Below the pieces are notes generated by a model, which saw nothing but the letters and a program-made list of their open reading frames with translations, had not been told where the DNA came from and did not search any database. 64,000 nt of DNA from Sphingomonas sp. Leaf67 (lineage in GTDB: Bacteria; Pseudomonadota; Alphaproteobacteria; Sphingomonadales; Sphingomonadaceae). Each line of letters opens with the position of its first letter. Position 1 is the stretch's first letter. The position numbers and the translations under genes were made by a program. Positions 44,355-52,342 of this stretch are shown one piece after another. The DNA lies in assembly GCF_001421965.1 (NCBI RefSeq), contig NZ_LMLP01000001.1, forward strand, positions 434,001-498,000, given 5' to 3'.

Positions 44355-45356
44355 ATGACCGTATCCGCTCCCCCGCCCCGCCATCCGCGAGTCCAGGTGA
44401 CGCGGCGTCTGCCGGCGGCGACCGAGGGGCGGATGGCGACGCTGTTCGACACGGTGTTCAGCCCCGACGACCATGCCTTTACCCGCGACGAACTCGCCGA
44501 CGCGATGGCCGATTGCGACGTGCTGGTCCCCGCCGTCACCGACGCGATCGACGCCGCGCTGATCGATGCCGCGCCCGATCGCCTGCGCCTGATCGCCAAT
44601 TACGGCGCGGGCGTGAACCATATCGACCTGAAGGCCGCCCGCGCCCGCCGGATCATCGTTACCAACACCCCCGGTGTCCTGACCGAGGATACCGCCGACA
44701 TGGTCATGGCGCTGATCCTCGCCGTACCGCGCCGGCTGGCCGAGGGCGAGAAACTGGTCCGGTCGGGCGAGTGGAAGGGGTGGAGCCCCGGCGGGATGCT
44801 CGGCCACCGCATTGGCGGCAAGGCGCTGGGCATCATCGGCATGGGCCGGATCGGTCAGGCGGTCGCGCGGCGCGCCCGCGCCTTCGGCCTGTCGATCCAT
44901 TACCACAACCGCCACCGCCTGCCCGACGTGGCTGAGGCCGAACTGGGCGCGATCTGGCATGCCGATCTCGACGAGATGCTGGGCGTCATCGACCTGCTGA
45001 CGATCCACACCCCGCGCAATGCCGACAGCGAAAACCTGCTCGACGCCCGCCGCATCGCCCGCCTGCGCCGCCACGCCTATCTCATCAACGCCTCGCGCGG
45101 CGGCATCGTCGACGAAGAGGCGCTGATCGACGCGCTGGAGGGCGCACGCCTCGCCGGTGCCGGGCTGGACGTCTGGGCACATGAACCGGCGATCGACCCG
45201 CGCCTGCTGGCGCTGCCCAATGTGGTGATGACCCCGCATATGGGTTCGGCGACGCTGGAAGGCCGTGTGGCGATGGGGGAAAAGGTGATTACCAATATCC
45301 GCGTCTGGGCGGACGGGCACCGGCCGCCGGATCAGGTGTTGGAGGGGTTGCGGTAA
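44355..45356 (+). CDS. D-2-hydroxyacid dehydrogenase (glyoxylate/hydroxypyruvate reductase type)
   Basis: 333 aa from ATG 44355. Substrate domain holds LIANYGAGVNHIDLKAAR and NTPGVLTEDTADMVMALIL; NAD-binding fold IIGMGRIGQAVARRARAFG. Catalytic residues: Arg in LINASRGGIVDEEAL, Glu in LDVWAHEPAID, His in PHMGSATLE. The DRLxxx-NTPxVLTxxTAD wording is nearest to glyoxylate/glycerate reductases (GyaR). It reduces glyoxylate or hydroxypyruvate, or oxidises D-glycerate. Single gene. C-terminus ends at GLR without the extra tail of PGDH. Confidence 0.92.
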   Translation: MTVSAPPPRHPRVQVTRRLPAATEGRMATLFDTVFSPDDHAFTRDELADAMADCDVLVPAVTDAIDAALIDAAPDRLRLIANYGAGVNHIDLKAARARRIIVTNTPGVLTEDTADMVMALILAVPRRLAEGEKLVRSGEWKGWSPGGMLGHRIGGKALGIIGMGRIGQAVARRARAFGLSIHYHNRHRLPDVAEAELGAIWHADLDEMLGVIDLLTIHTPRNADSENLLDARRIARLRRHAYLINASRGGIVDEEALIDALEGARLAGAGLDVWAHEPAIDPRLLALPNVVMTPHMGSATLEGRVAMGEKVITNIRVWADGHRPPDQVLEGLR

Positions 45357-45420
45357 GGCGAATGTAGAGAGGCCGCTTTCGCTCGTTTGCAGACATTGGA
45401 CGGTTCGCTATCGTCGACGG

Positions 45421-45651
45421 ATGAGCGACGGTTACAACGGTCTGGGGGATCACGATAAGAAGGGTTGCATCCTTGCTGCGCTAACCGGTGTCGTCGCCCT
45501 GATTGTCGATTTCGGCCGATTTATGGGTGATCCGGTACCCGGCACTGAGAATTCGTGGTGGCGCTACATTCCGTTCACGATGTCGACGATCGTCGTAGTG
45601 ATCGCGACGTTCGCGGTTGTCCGGGCAATTAGCGGACGCAAGGGGCGCTAA
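45421..45651 (+). CDS. Small two-helix membrane protein (76 aa)
   Basis: ATG 45421 opens MSDGYNGLGDHDKKGCILAA. Two hydrophobic segments: ILAALTGVVALIVDFGRFM and FTMSTIVVVIATFAVVRAI. No known family. Base use is less GC-rich than flanking genes (roughly 53 % by eye), like the next gene, so the two may belong to one transferred segment. No clear ribosome site; GACGG precedes the start. Confidence 0.55.
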   Translation: MSDGYNGLGDHDKKGCILAALTGVVALIVDFGRFMGDPVPGTENSWWRYIPFTMSTIVVVIATFAVVRAISGRKGR

Positions 45652-45798
45652 CGCGCCGTTTCCGACCAATTACAAATATTCGACTTACTCCTCCACTGCC
45701 TCTAACAATGGCCCATCATGAGCGGCCGAACGCGACCTACCGCAGGCTGCGATCGAGCCGGATGGCACTCGAACGACCTTTTGAGCGGGGCAATAGCT

Positions 45799-46722
45799 AT
45801 GCTTAGTCGATCAATCGCATCCACAATACTTCTACTTGCTTACGGCTTTTTGTCACTGTCAGCCGCGAGCGCGGCTAGCGCAGTCGTAGTCAAGCCGAGC
45901 AGCCCGTGGACGATCGATTATACCGAGGAAAGCTGTGCGCTTGTTCGGATCTTTAACGATGCTGACAACAAGGTTCGCCTCGAGTTGAAGCAATACGAAC
46001 CAGATGGTTTAATGGTCGTATCCCTGACAGGCCCTCTTCGTCCGCGAGAAAGTGGCTTTCGCTATGCGTTTCTGCCTGATCCGGCGCTCCGCGAGATGGG
46101 TCCACCGGCGCATGCCAGACTTAGTGAGGGAGGGACGTTAACCCGCTTCACCACGGCCTCGCTAAGAACAATTTCAGATACCAATAAATTTTACCTTCAG
46201 ATGAACACGCCTGATGGGAATAAAGAGTTCCAGCGGTTACCAATATGGCCAGCGGAAGATCGGAACGGCCGCTTCCGAGAAATCACCGGCTTGGTTTTGA
46301 AGAAGGCTTTTGCGCAAGACCTTACTGTTCTCATTGGCTCGATGACCTCTCCGATGGCGGCAATGGACAAATGCCTTGATGATCTAATCACCGGTTGGGG
46401 ACTTGATGCCAAGATTGAAAAGAACCTGTCTCGTCGCGTTGCAATGAAAACATTTTCCTCACCAGATCCAACTTGGCCCAAAATACAGTCCTTCTTGACG
46501 GTATTAAAGTCGTCTCACTTCCGAGTTCGCTTCATGGTGGAAGGTGACGGAACGATGACATCCTGCCAAGTTTTAGGAGCCGCGAAAGGAACGCCGGAAG
46601 CAGCGGCGCTCTGCAAAGCATATCAGGATAACGCGCGTTTCGAAGGCGCACTCGACTCAAACGGGACGCCAGTTCCTAGCTACTTCATGACCGACATGAG
46701 TATACTTGGTGTAGCGCTGTAG
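45799..46722 (+). CDS. Exported hypothetical protein with TonB C-terminal-like domain
   Basis: 307 aa from ATG 45799; signal peptide SIASTILLLAYGFLSLSAAS. The middle (about 35-200) is unassigned. The last 70 residues resemble the C-terminal domain of TonB-family proteins: VEGDGTMTSCQVLGAAKGTP, ALCKAYQDNARFEGALDSNG, then PVPSY, with the usual Cys pair. There is no N-terminal TonB membrane anchor or proline spacer, so it would be a periplasmic soluble form. GC is clearly lower than neighbours (one 60-base line counted 43 %), which suggests horizontal origin. Confidence 0.65.
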   Translation: MLSRSIASTILLLAYGFLSLSAASAASAVVVKPSSPWTIDYTEESCALVRIFNDADNKVRLELKQYEPDGLMVVSLTGPLRPRESGFRYAFLPDPALREMGPPAHARLSEGGTLTRFTTASLRTISDTNKFYLQMNTPDGNKEFQRLPIWPAEDRNGRFREITGLVLKKAFAQDLTVLIGSMTSPMAAMDKCLDDLITGWGLDAKIEKNLSRRVAMKTFSSPDPTWPKIQSFLTVLKSSHFRVRFMVEGDGTMTSCQVLGAAKGTPEAAALCKAYQDNARFEGALDSNGTPVPSYFMTDMSILGVAL

Positions 46723-46905
46723 CAGCCGACTTCCTTAGCTGAGAACGTCCGTTATCCACCAAAGCGGGCCATTCCATACTTTCCTACGAAGCCCATGCCT
46801 GCCAACATCGCTCACGGTCCTGCCAGACCCCCGCTCTTTGACACCGCCGCCATGCAACACACAAACACCGCGCAAGTGTGACTTTCGTGACCTTTGGCGG
46901 AAAAC

Positions 46906-47586
46906 CTACCCTTCCAGCCCCGCCAGCCACTCGCCGATCATCGCCTGCCCCGCCCGCACCGCCGCCGGTCCCAGCGTCCGATATTCCTCGGTCAGGCTGC
47001 CGCGATGCTTTGGGCAATCGAGATAATCGAGCCACGCCTCAAACCGCGCATCCTCGCCCATCTCGGCATGGAATTGCAGCGCCAGCAGGTTGCGTCCCCG
47101 CCGGAACCCCTGCCGATAACGCGGCGTCGTCGCCAACAACTCGGTTCCGTCGGGCAGGTCGAACGTATCGCCATGCCAGTGCAGCACCGGCACCCCCGCG
47201 AGATGGCGCAGCGGACTCGTCAGGTCCGGTGTCAGGTCGACCGGCGCGAAACCGATCTCGCACCCGCTGCCCTTGTACACAGCGGACCCGAGCGCCGCCG
47301 CCATCATCTGCGCGCCGAGGCAGATGCCCAGCGTCGGCCGGTCCGCCACCAGCCGCCGCGACAGCGATGCGATCTCGCCCGGAATCCATGGATGTTCGTC
47401 GACATCGTACACGCCCATCGGCCCACCCATGACGATCAAGAGGTCGGGTGCGGTCAGGTCGGCGGTGGCGAAGGCCGGATCGGTCACGTCGATCCGGTCG
47501 ATCGCATATCCCGCCGCCTCCACCGGGGCACGGTATCCGGCACAGCCTTCATAGGGAACGTGGCGAACGATCAGCGCGGACTTCAT
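46906..47586 (-). CDS. Class I glutamine amidotransferase-like protein
   Basis: 226 aa from ATG 47586 (MKSALIVRHVPYEG). Triad residues: Cys in TLGICLGAQMMA, His and Glu in LLALQFHAEMGE. Other landmarks LLIVMGGPMGVYD and VLHWHGDTFDLP. Family of GMP synthase-like stand-alone amidotransferases, which include gamma-glutamyl hydrolases of polyamine catabolism and unknown members; substrate undetermined. It is convergent with the low-GC exported-protein gene, and divergent from the lipoprotein gene. Confidence 0.9.
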   Translation of the reverse strand: MKSALIVRHVPYEGCAGYRAPVEAAGYAIDRIDVTDPAFATADLTAPDLLIVMGGPMGVYDVDEHPWIPGEIASLSRRLVADRPTLGICLGAQMMAAALGSAVYKGSGCEIGFAPVDLTPDLTSPLRHLAGVPVLHWHGDTFDLPDGTELLATTPRYRQGFRRGRNLLALQFHAEMGEDARFEAWLDYLDCPKHRGSLTEEYRTLGPAAVRAGQAMIGEWLAGLEG

Positions 47587-47713
47587 GCGGCACAGTCTAT
47601 CGCGCCGCAGGTTAATGGCACCTGTAATGTTTCTTTGTGTTGCAATGGGACGGGTTTGGAACCCCTGCGGCGCAAAATCATTGGCCGGACGTAGCGTAAA
47701 CAGGAGTAACCCG

Positions 47714-47908
47714 ATGAAAAAGATCGTAACTATTGCCCTCGCCCTCGCCGCCGGCAGCTCGCTCACCGCCTGTTCGACGTTGCGCGGCGGCGCGATCGGC
47801 GCGGCGGGCGGTGCCGGCATCGCAGCGGCGACCGGCGGCAATGTCGAAAAGGGCGCAGCAGTCGGTGGCGTCGGCGGCGCGGTGGTCGGCACCGTCGCCG
47901 ACGATTGA
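47714..47908 (+). CDS. Small glycine-zipper lipoprotein
   Basis: 64 aa. CAGGAG lies 8 bases before ATG 47714. Signal peptide KKIVTIALALAAGSSLTAC with lipobox LTAC (Cys20), so a lipoprotein. The mature part is a glycine zipper: GGAIGAAGGAGIAAATGG and GGVGGAVVGTVA, typical of OsmB/YMGG-like small lipoproteins thought to bind the envelope. No other domain. Stand-alone gene. Confidence 0.85.
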   Translation: MKKIVTIALALAAGSSLTACSTLRGGAIGAAGGAGIAAATGGNVEKGAAVGGVGGAVVGTVADD

Positions 47909-47943
47909 TGCGGATCGACCGGGGCGGCACGACGCCGCTCCGG

Positions 47944-48405
47944 TCAACCGTTCAGCAGCGCGATCCGGGCGAGGTCCTTTTCCCGCCCGAACCGCATGAG
48001 CATTGCCACCATCTCGTCCCTGTCGGGCACCGGCACCGTCAGCCCGTCGTTGACGTCCATCATTACCCGCGATCGGGGCTGAACCGGCTCCCAGCGGCCC
48101 GCCCGATGGAGTTCGAAGCCCGCCATGCATTCGATCTCGACGCCATTCGCTTCCAACGCTGCATAGAAGCGCGACCGAAACAGGCCGTTATCGTCTGGTG
48201 CGCGGACCCGGACGCCGGGCAGTTCGCGGATCAGCGCGGCATCCTCGATCCCGATCAGGATATCGATGTCGCCCACCGCGACCGGCCGCCGGGCATGCAA
48301 CGCGACCGCCGCCCCGGCGATCACCCACCACGGCTTCGTCGCGGCCCGCAACACGCCGGCCATCCTCGCCAGCGCATCGCAAAGGGCCACCGAAAGCCCG
48401 GTCAT
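47944..48405 (-). CDS. Nucleotidyltransferase-fold protein
   Basis: 153 aa, ATG 48405 overlapping the stop of the nitronate monooxygenase gene (TGATG). WWVIAGAAVALHARRPVAVG and DIDILIG give the GG/GA and DxD hallmarks of the minimal nucleotidyltransferase fold, and the third acid could be in GVEIECMAG. Relatives include DUF1814/AbiEii-like toxins and aminoglycoside enzymes, but no antitoxin gene accompanies it. Probable role unknown; co-translation with the monooxygenase is the only context clue. Confidence 0.7.
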   Translation of the reverse strand: MTGLSVALCDALARMAGVLRAATKPWWVIAGAAVALHARRPVAVGDIDILIGIEDAALIRELPGVRVRAPDDNGLFRSRFYAALEANGVEIECMAGFELHRAGRWEPVQPRSRVMMDVNDGLTVPVPDRDEMVAMLMRFGREKDLARIALLNG

Positions 48406-49811
48406 CAATTCCCGGTCAGGATGCGGTCGACCAGCTGCTTCACATTCGGCACGAACCCGTTCGAATAGAAGGGATCGCGCTTGAAGTTGTAGGCCGCGTG
48501 CCCCGCGAACATCAAATTCCGGTCGGTCGGCCCGCCATGTGCGATGTCCTGCAACGTCTTCTGGATACAGAAGCTGCGCGGATCGGCCAGTCGTCCGGTC
48601 GAGTTGGTCTCGCTGTCGGCCCAGCTCGAAAAGCTGCACTGTGACAAGCAGCCCATGCAATCCGCCTGATCCTTGCGAATGACGCCCTTCTCCTCGGGCG
48701 TGACGAAGACCAGCGTATTGTCCGGCGTCTTGAGCGCATCGGTGAAGCCGAGGCCGAACCATTCGCGCGCGCGAAGCAGATCGCCCTGCGTCACCCAGAA
48801 ATTCCTGCCCTTCACCCCGACGTCGAGCTGGAAGACATGGTCGCCCGCTTCCTGCGTCGAAAAGGCGATCTGCCGCTCCGACCGCGCTTCGAGGCTGCGG
48901 AGGAACGGGTTGCGGACCGCCGACGAATAGAAGCCGGTCGGACTGAACCGGTGCAGCAGCACCTCGCCCTGCTCGATCTCCATCAGCTTCGCCTTCCACT
49001 CGGGCGGGATGGGGCTTTCCTGCGTCAGCAGCGGACGGGTGCCGAACTGGAAGGCGATCTTGCCCAGTTCGGGATTGTCGATCCAGTCGTTCCAGTCGCG
49101 CAGGTACCAGACGCCGCCGGCCATCACGATCGGCACATCGTCGGAAATGCCGCCCTCGCGCATCGTCGCGCGCAATTCCTTCACGCGGGGATAGGGGTCC
49201 TGCGGCTCCAGCGGGTTCTCGGCGTTCGACAGGCCGTTATGCCCGCCGGCCAGCCACGGGTCCTCATACACCACCGCCGCCAGCCATTCCGCCGCCTTCG
49301 AATAGGCGCGCTTCCACAGCGCGCGGAACGCACGGCCCGACGACACGATCGGCAGATAGCTGACGCCGTAGGACGCGGTGATCTCGGACAGCTTGTACGG
49401 CATCCCCGCGCCGCAGGTGACGCCCGACACCAGCCCGCGCGTCCGCTCCAGCACGCCGTGCAGGATGCGCTGCGCCCCGCCCATTTCCCACAGGACGTTG
49501 ATGTTGATCGCGCCGTTGCCGCCGGCGATCTCCCACGCGCGCCGAACCTGCTGCACCGCGCCCTCGATCGCATAGTCGATCAGTTCCTCATGGCGTTCGC
49601 GGCGGGTCAGCGCCTTGTACACCTGCGGGATGATCTTGCCCTCGGCATCATAGCTGTCGGCGTTGACCGCGGACACGGTGCCGATGCCACCCGCCGCCGC
49701 CCACGCGCCGGCCGAGGCGTGATTGGTCGCGGCAACCCCCTTGCCCCCCTCGATCAGCGGCCAGACTTCGCGGCCGTTATAGACGATGGGCGACAGACCT
49801 TTGAACAACAT
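48405..49811 (-). CDS. Nitronate monooxygenase family protein with C-terminal cysteine cluster
   Basis: 468 aa from ATG 49811 (GGAGG just upstream). FMN TIM barrel of the NPD/NMO family: LIEGGKGVAATNHASAGAWA, GVTCGAGMPYKL, VPIVMAGGVWYLRDW and the phosphate-binding FGTRPLLTQES. Nitronate monooxygenases oxidise toxic propionate-3-nitronate; the short bacterial types are about 330-380 aa. Here an added C-terminal region of about 100 residues holds CMGCLSQC and a further Cys (RSFCIQK), a possible Fe-S or zinc site. Function of this long subtype is not established. Confidence 0.82.
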   Translation of the reverse strand: MLFKGLSPIVYNGREVWPLIEGGKGVAATNHASAGAWAAAGGIGTVSAVNADSYDAEGKIIPQVYKALTRRERHEELIDYAIEGAVQQVRRAWEIAGGNGAININVLWEMGGAQRILHGVLERTRGLVSGVTCGAGMPYKLSEITASYGVSYLPIVSSGRAFRALWKRAYSKAAEWLAAVVYEDPWLAGGHNGLSNAENPLEPQDPYPRVKELRATMREGGISDDVPIVMAGGVWYLRDWNDWIDNPELGKIAFQFGTRPLLTQESPIPPEWKAKLMEIEQGEVLLHRFSPTGFYSSAVRNPFLRSLEARSERQIAFSTQEAGDHVFQLDVGVKGRNFWVTQGDLLRAREWFGLGFTDALKTPDNTLVFVTPEEKGVIRKDQADCMGCLSQCSFSSWADSETNSTGRLADPRSFCIQKTLQDIAHGGPTDRNLMFAGHAAYNFKRDPFYSNGFVPNVKQLVDRILTGN

Positions 49812-49935
49812 GACCTCCAGCGGGAACTTCGCAGCGGGACAGGCGCATCGCGCCACCGCATCGCGCCGTCATTACTGCCAGCCGCGCCCGAACGCGAGCA
49901 AATTGCGTGCGGACGTCTGGCGCGTCCGGTTTCGT

Positions 49936-50310
49936 TCAGCTTTGATAGATGCGGCTCGACCCGACACGTCCGTCCCGCCAGCGTAATTCCAGCACCAGAT
50001 AATCGGCAAGGGTCGGGCACAGGACGTAGTGGGTCGGTGGTCCGGCCCGCCCCTCGCGCTCATCGCCCAGCAGCGCAATGACCTCCGAAGGAGTCCGCCC
50101 CTCCAAACCGACCCGGTAGCGCAGGTCAAGGATCATGCGGCAGCGGTCTTCGCTGAAACTGGTGTCAACCTGCTTCCACGCAACCGACGAAAACGGGCGC
50201 GGCCACGTCATCATCGTCCCCCCGGTGCACAGGCCGAGGAACCATGAAGCCACGAGAAATATGCTCAGAGCGAAGCCAGCGCCGCCGATCAGACGCCCCT
50301 TGCCCCGCAT
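49936..50310 (-). CDS. Membrane-anchored protein with BamE/SmpA-like pattern
   Basis: 124 aa. One N-terminal helix (LIGGAGFALSIFLVASWFLG). The rest carries a pattern like the BamE/SmpA fold: CRMILDLRYRVGLEGRTPSE, VIALLGDEREG, then LADYLVLELRWRDGRVGSSR, i.e. G-x-T-x-x-E-V-x-x-LLG followed by two strands. No lipobox is seen. This is a tentative fold call. Two bases separate it from the glycosyltransferase stop, so it may share that transcript. Confidence 0.6.
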   Translation of the reverse strand: MRGKGRLIGGAGFALSIFLVASWFLGLCTGGTMMTWPRPFSSVAWKQVDTSFSEDRCRMILDLRYRVGLEGRTPSEVIALLGDEREGRAGPPTHYVLCPTLADYLVLELRWRDGRVGSSRIYQS

Positions 50311-50312
50311 CG

Positions 50313-51449
50313 CTACCCCAACGCCCCCGGCCGCCCCAGCGCCCGCTCATACAACGCCTTGTACGCCGCGATCATCTTCGCCTCGTCGAACTCGGCATAG
50401 GCCTTGGCGCGGTTGCTCTCGCCGACATAATGGCGGGCCGCGGCATCGACCGCCAGCATCTGCAACCGGTCGCGCAGATGCACCTCCATCCGGTCGTTGC
50501 CCAGATACGGCCGGTTCGGTTCGGACACCATCCGCGCGATATCGCCGACCGGGGGCGCGACGACCGGCAGCCCCGCCGCCATCGCCTCCATCACCGAAAT
50601 CGGCTGCTGCTCGCTCTTCGACGACAGCGCGAAGATATCGAACAGCCCCATATAGCGCCACGCCTCGGGCAGGAATCCGGGCAGGTGGACCCGGTCGTCG
50701 ATCCCCATCGCCTCGGCCGCGTCGAGGATCGCCTGCCGCTCCGGCCCTTCGCCGACGATCACCAGCCGTACCTTGACCGAAATCCCGCCGACCGACCGTA
50801 CCAGCAGCGGCAGATCCTTCACGTCGCGCAACCCGGCGACGCAGCCGATCACGATCTCACCCGGTTTGCGACGAAAGCCGGGGATCGCATCGGGTGCCGG
50901 TCCGTGCGCGAACCGCGCGACGGGCACGCCGTTACCGATCAGGTGCAGCCGTCCATCGGGCTGTTTCCACGCCGTCTGCGCAACCTGCAACAACCGCTGC
51001 GACGGCACGACCAGCGCGTCGGCCGCACCCAGCGCGAAGCGCCGATACAGGTTGCGCACCGGATTAAGCCGGGTCGCCTCATCCTCGTTGAAGCCGTCCT
51101 CGTGATGGATCACCGGCGGCGCACCCTTGGCGAACACGCGCCTGGCCATCACCCCGTCGATCGCGCCCCAGTTATAGGTCAGCACCAGATCGAAGCGGCG
51201 CATGAACTTCGCGATCGCCTCGAACCGCGCGACCGACGGTTTGCCGGTCAGCGGCGGCGGGTTCTGCGCGATTTCGTACCGGATATGGCTACCGATCGCG
51301 GCCTGTGCCTCGGTCCGCTCGGGTACGCCCGACACGATCGTGTGGACCGCGTTCGATCCCCACGCGTGCATCAGCCGCACCGCCCGCGCCTCCTTCCCGC
51401 CATAGGCGAAGGAGGAATGGAGGTGGAGAATGCGGACCGGTGCGCTCAC
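50313..51449 (-). CDS. Glycosyltransferase family 4 (group 1)
   Basis: 378 aa, GTG start overlapping the hydrolase stop (GTGA). GT-B fold; N-domain ILHLHSSFAYGGKEARAVRL, C-domain IVIGCVAGLRDVKDLPLLVR, VIVGEGPERQAI, VHLPGFLPEAWRYM and the EX7E-type donor site SEQQPISVMEAMAAGLPVV. Retaining sugar transferase acting on polysaccharide, glycolipid or sugar nucleotides; acceptor unknown. Cytoplasmic. Pairing with a hydrolase of the alpha/beta fold in one operon gives no clear pathway. Confidence 0.92.
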   Translation of the reverse strand: MSAPVRILHLHSSFAYGGKEARAVRLMHAWGSNAVHTIVSGVPERTEAQAAIGSHIRYEIAQNPPPLTGKPSVARFEAIAKFMRRFDLVLTYNWGAIDGVMARRVFAKGAPPVIHHEDGFNEDEATRLNPVRNLYRRFALGAADALVVPSQRLLQVAQTAWKQPDGRLHLIGNGVPVARFAHGPAPDAIPGFRRKPGEIVIGCVAGLRDVKDLPLLVRSVGGISVKVRLVIVGEGPERQAILDAAEAMGIDDRVHLPGFLPEAWRYMGLFDIFALSSKSEQQPISVMEAMAAGLPVVAPPVGDIARMVSEPNRPYLGNDRMEVHLRDRLQMLAVDAAARHYVGESNRAKAYAEFDEAKMIAAYKALYERALGRPGALG

Positions 51450-52324
51450 GCCCCCGCCACCCGCGCCAGCAACCGGTCGATCGCCGCCGCCGCCGCCGGT
51501 TCGGTCAGCGTCGGGGCATGGCCGACCCGCTCAACGATGGTCAGTTCGGCGCCGTCGATCCGCTCGGCCATCGCCGCCCCGACCTGCGCGGGCAGGATAT
51601 CGGACAATTCGCCGCGAACGATCGACACCGGCTTGCCCGCCAATGCCGCATAGGCGCGCCACATGTCCGGCCCCGCCTCGTTGCCCGGCACGCGGAACGG
51701 CTCGGCGATCTTCATGTCGTAGTCGAGGATGATGCGGCCCGCCGAATTGAGCCGGTGCAGCCGCTTGGCCATATGCAGCCAGTCCCGCACCTCATAGCCC
51801 GGATAGGCATCGCCATTATGTTCGGCGACCGCGCGCGCCGCGTGCATCCATGTCGGATGGCTGACCTGCCGGCCGACATAGCCGCGGATACGCCCCAGAC
51901 CGACCGGATCGAGTTCCGGCCCGACATCGTTGAGCAGCGCCGCCGCGATCCGGTCCCGATCGGTCGCGGCCAGCAGCATCGTCAGGATGCCGCCGAGCGA
52001 GGTGCCGAACGCCACGACCTGCGGCAACTCGAGCTGGTTGAGCAGCGCCTCGACATCCTGCAGATACACCAGCGGCACATAGGTCATCGGATCGCGGGCA
52101 TAGCCGCTCTCGCCGCGCCCGCGCATCTCGGGCACGATCAGCCGCCATTCGCCCGCCAGCCGGTCGGCGACATCCTCCCAGTCGCGCGCATTGCGGGTCA
52201 GCCCGTGCAGGCACAGGATCGCCGGCCGGTCGACCCGTCCGCCATAGTCGCGATAATGCAGCCGGAGGCCGTCGTTCGACCACCAATAGCCATCGGTGAA
52301 GCGTTGCTTGTCGGATAGCGCCAT
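51446..52324 (-). CDS. Alpha/beta hydrolase
   Basis: 292 aa from ATG 52324 (MALSDKQRFTDGYWWSND). Fold landmarks: LCLHGLTRNARDWEDVADRL, VPEMRGRGESGYA, nucleophile Ser in VVAFGTSLGGILTML, acid in IVRGELSDIL, His in VERVGHAPTL. Similar to the MhpC/epoxide-hydrolase branch. Its start is only 18 bases from the SelO start on the other strand, so promoters must lie inside coding sequence or overlap. An open frame reaching 53863 is a shadow of selO. Confidence 0.88.
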   Translation of the reverse strand: MALSDKQRFTDGYWWSNDGLRLHYRDYGGRVDRPAILCLHGLTRNARDWEDVADRLAGEWRLIVPEMRGRGESGYARDPMTYVPLVYLQDVEALLNQLELPQVVAFGTSLGGILTMLLAATDRDRIAAALLNDVGPELDPVGLGRIRGYVGRQVSHPTWMHAARAVAEHNGDAYPGYEVRDWLHMAKRLHRLNSAGRIILDYDMKIAEPFRVPGNEAGPDMWRAYAALAGKPVSIVRGELSDILPAQVGAAMAERIDGAELTIVERVGHAPTLTEPAAAAAIDRLLARVAGA

Positions 52325-52342
52325 CGCCCCCCATATCGCCGC

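Noticed and set aside
46840..46905. GTGACTTTCGTGACC repeat-like string downstream of the low-GC gene
   Set aside because: Two short GTGAC copies only; it looks familiar as a dispersed motif but I cannot show a second copy in the window.
47944..48405. Nucleotidyltransferase-fold gene as an abortive-infection toxin
   Set aside because: No antitoxin gene adjoins it; it is coupled to a flavin monooxygenase gene instead, so a toxin label would not be supported.
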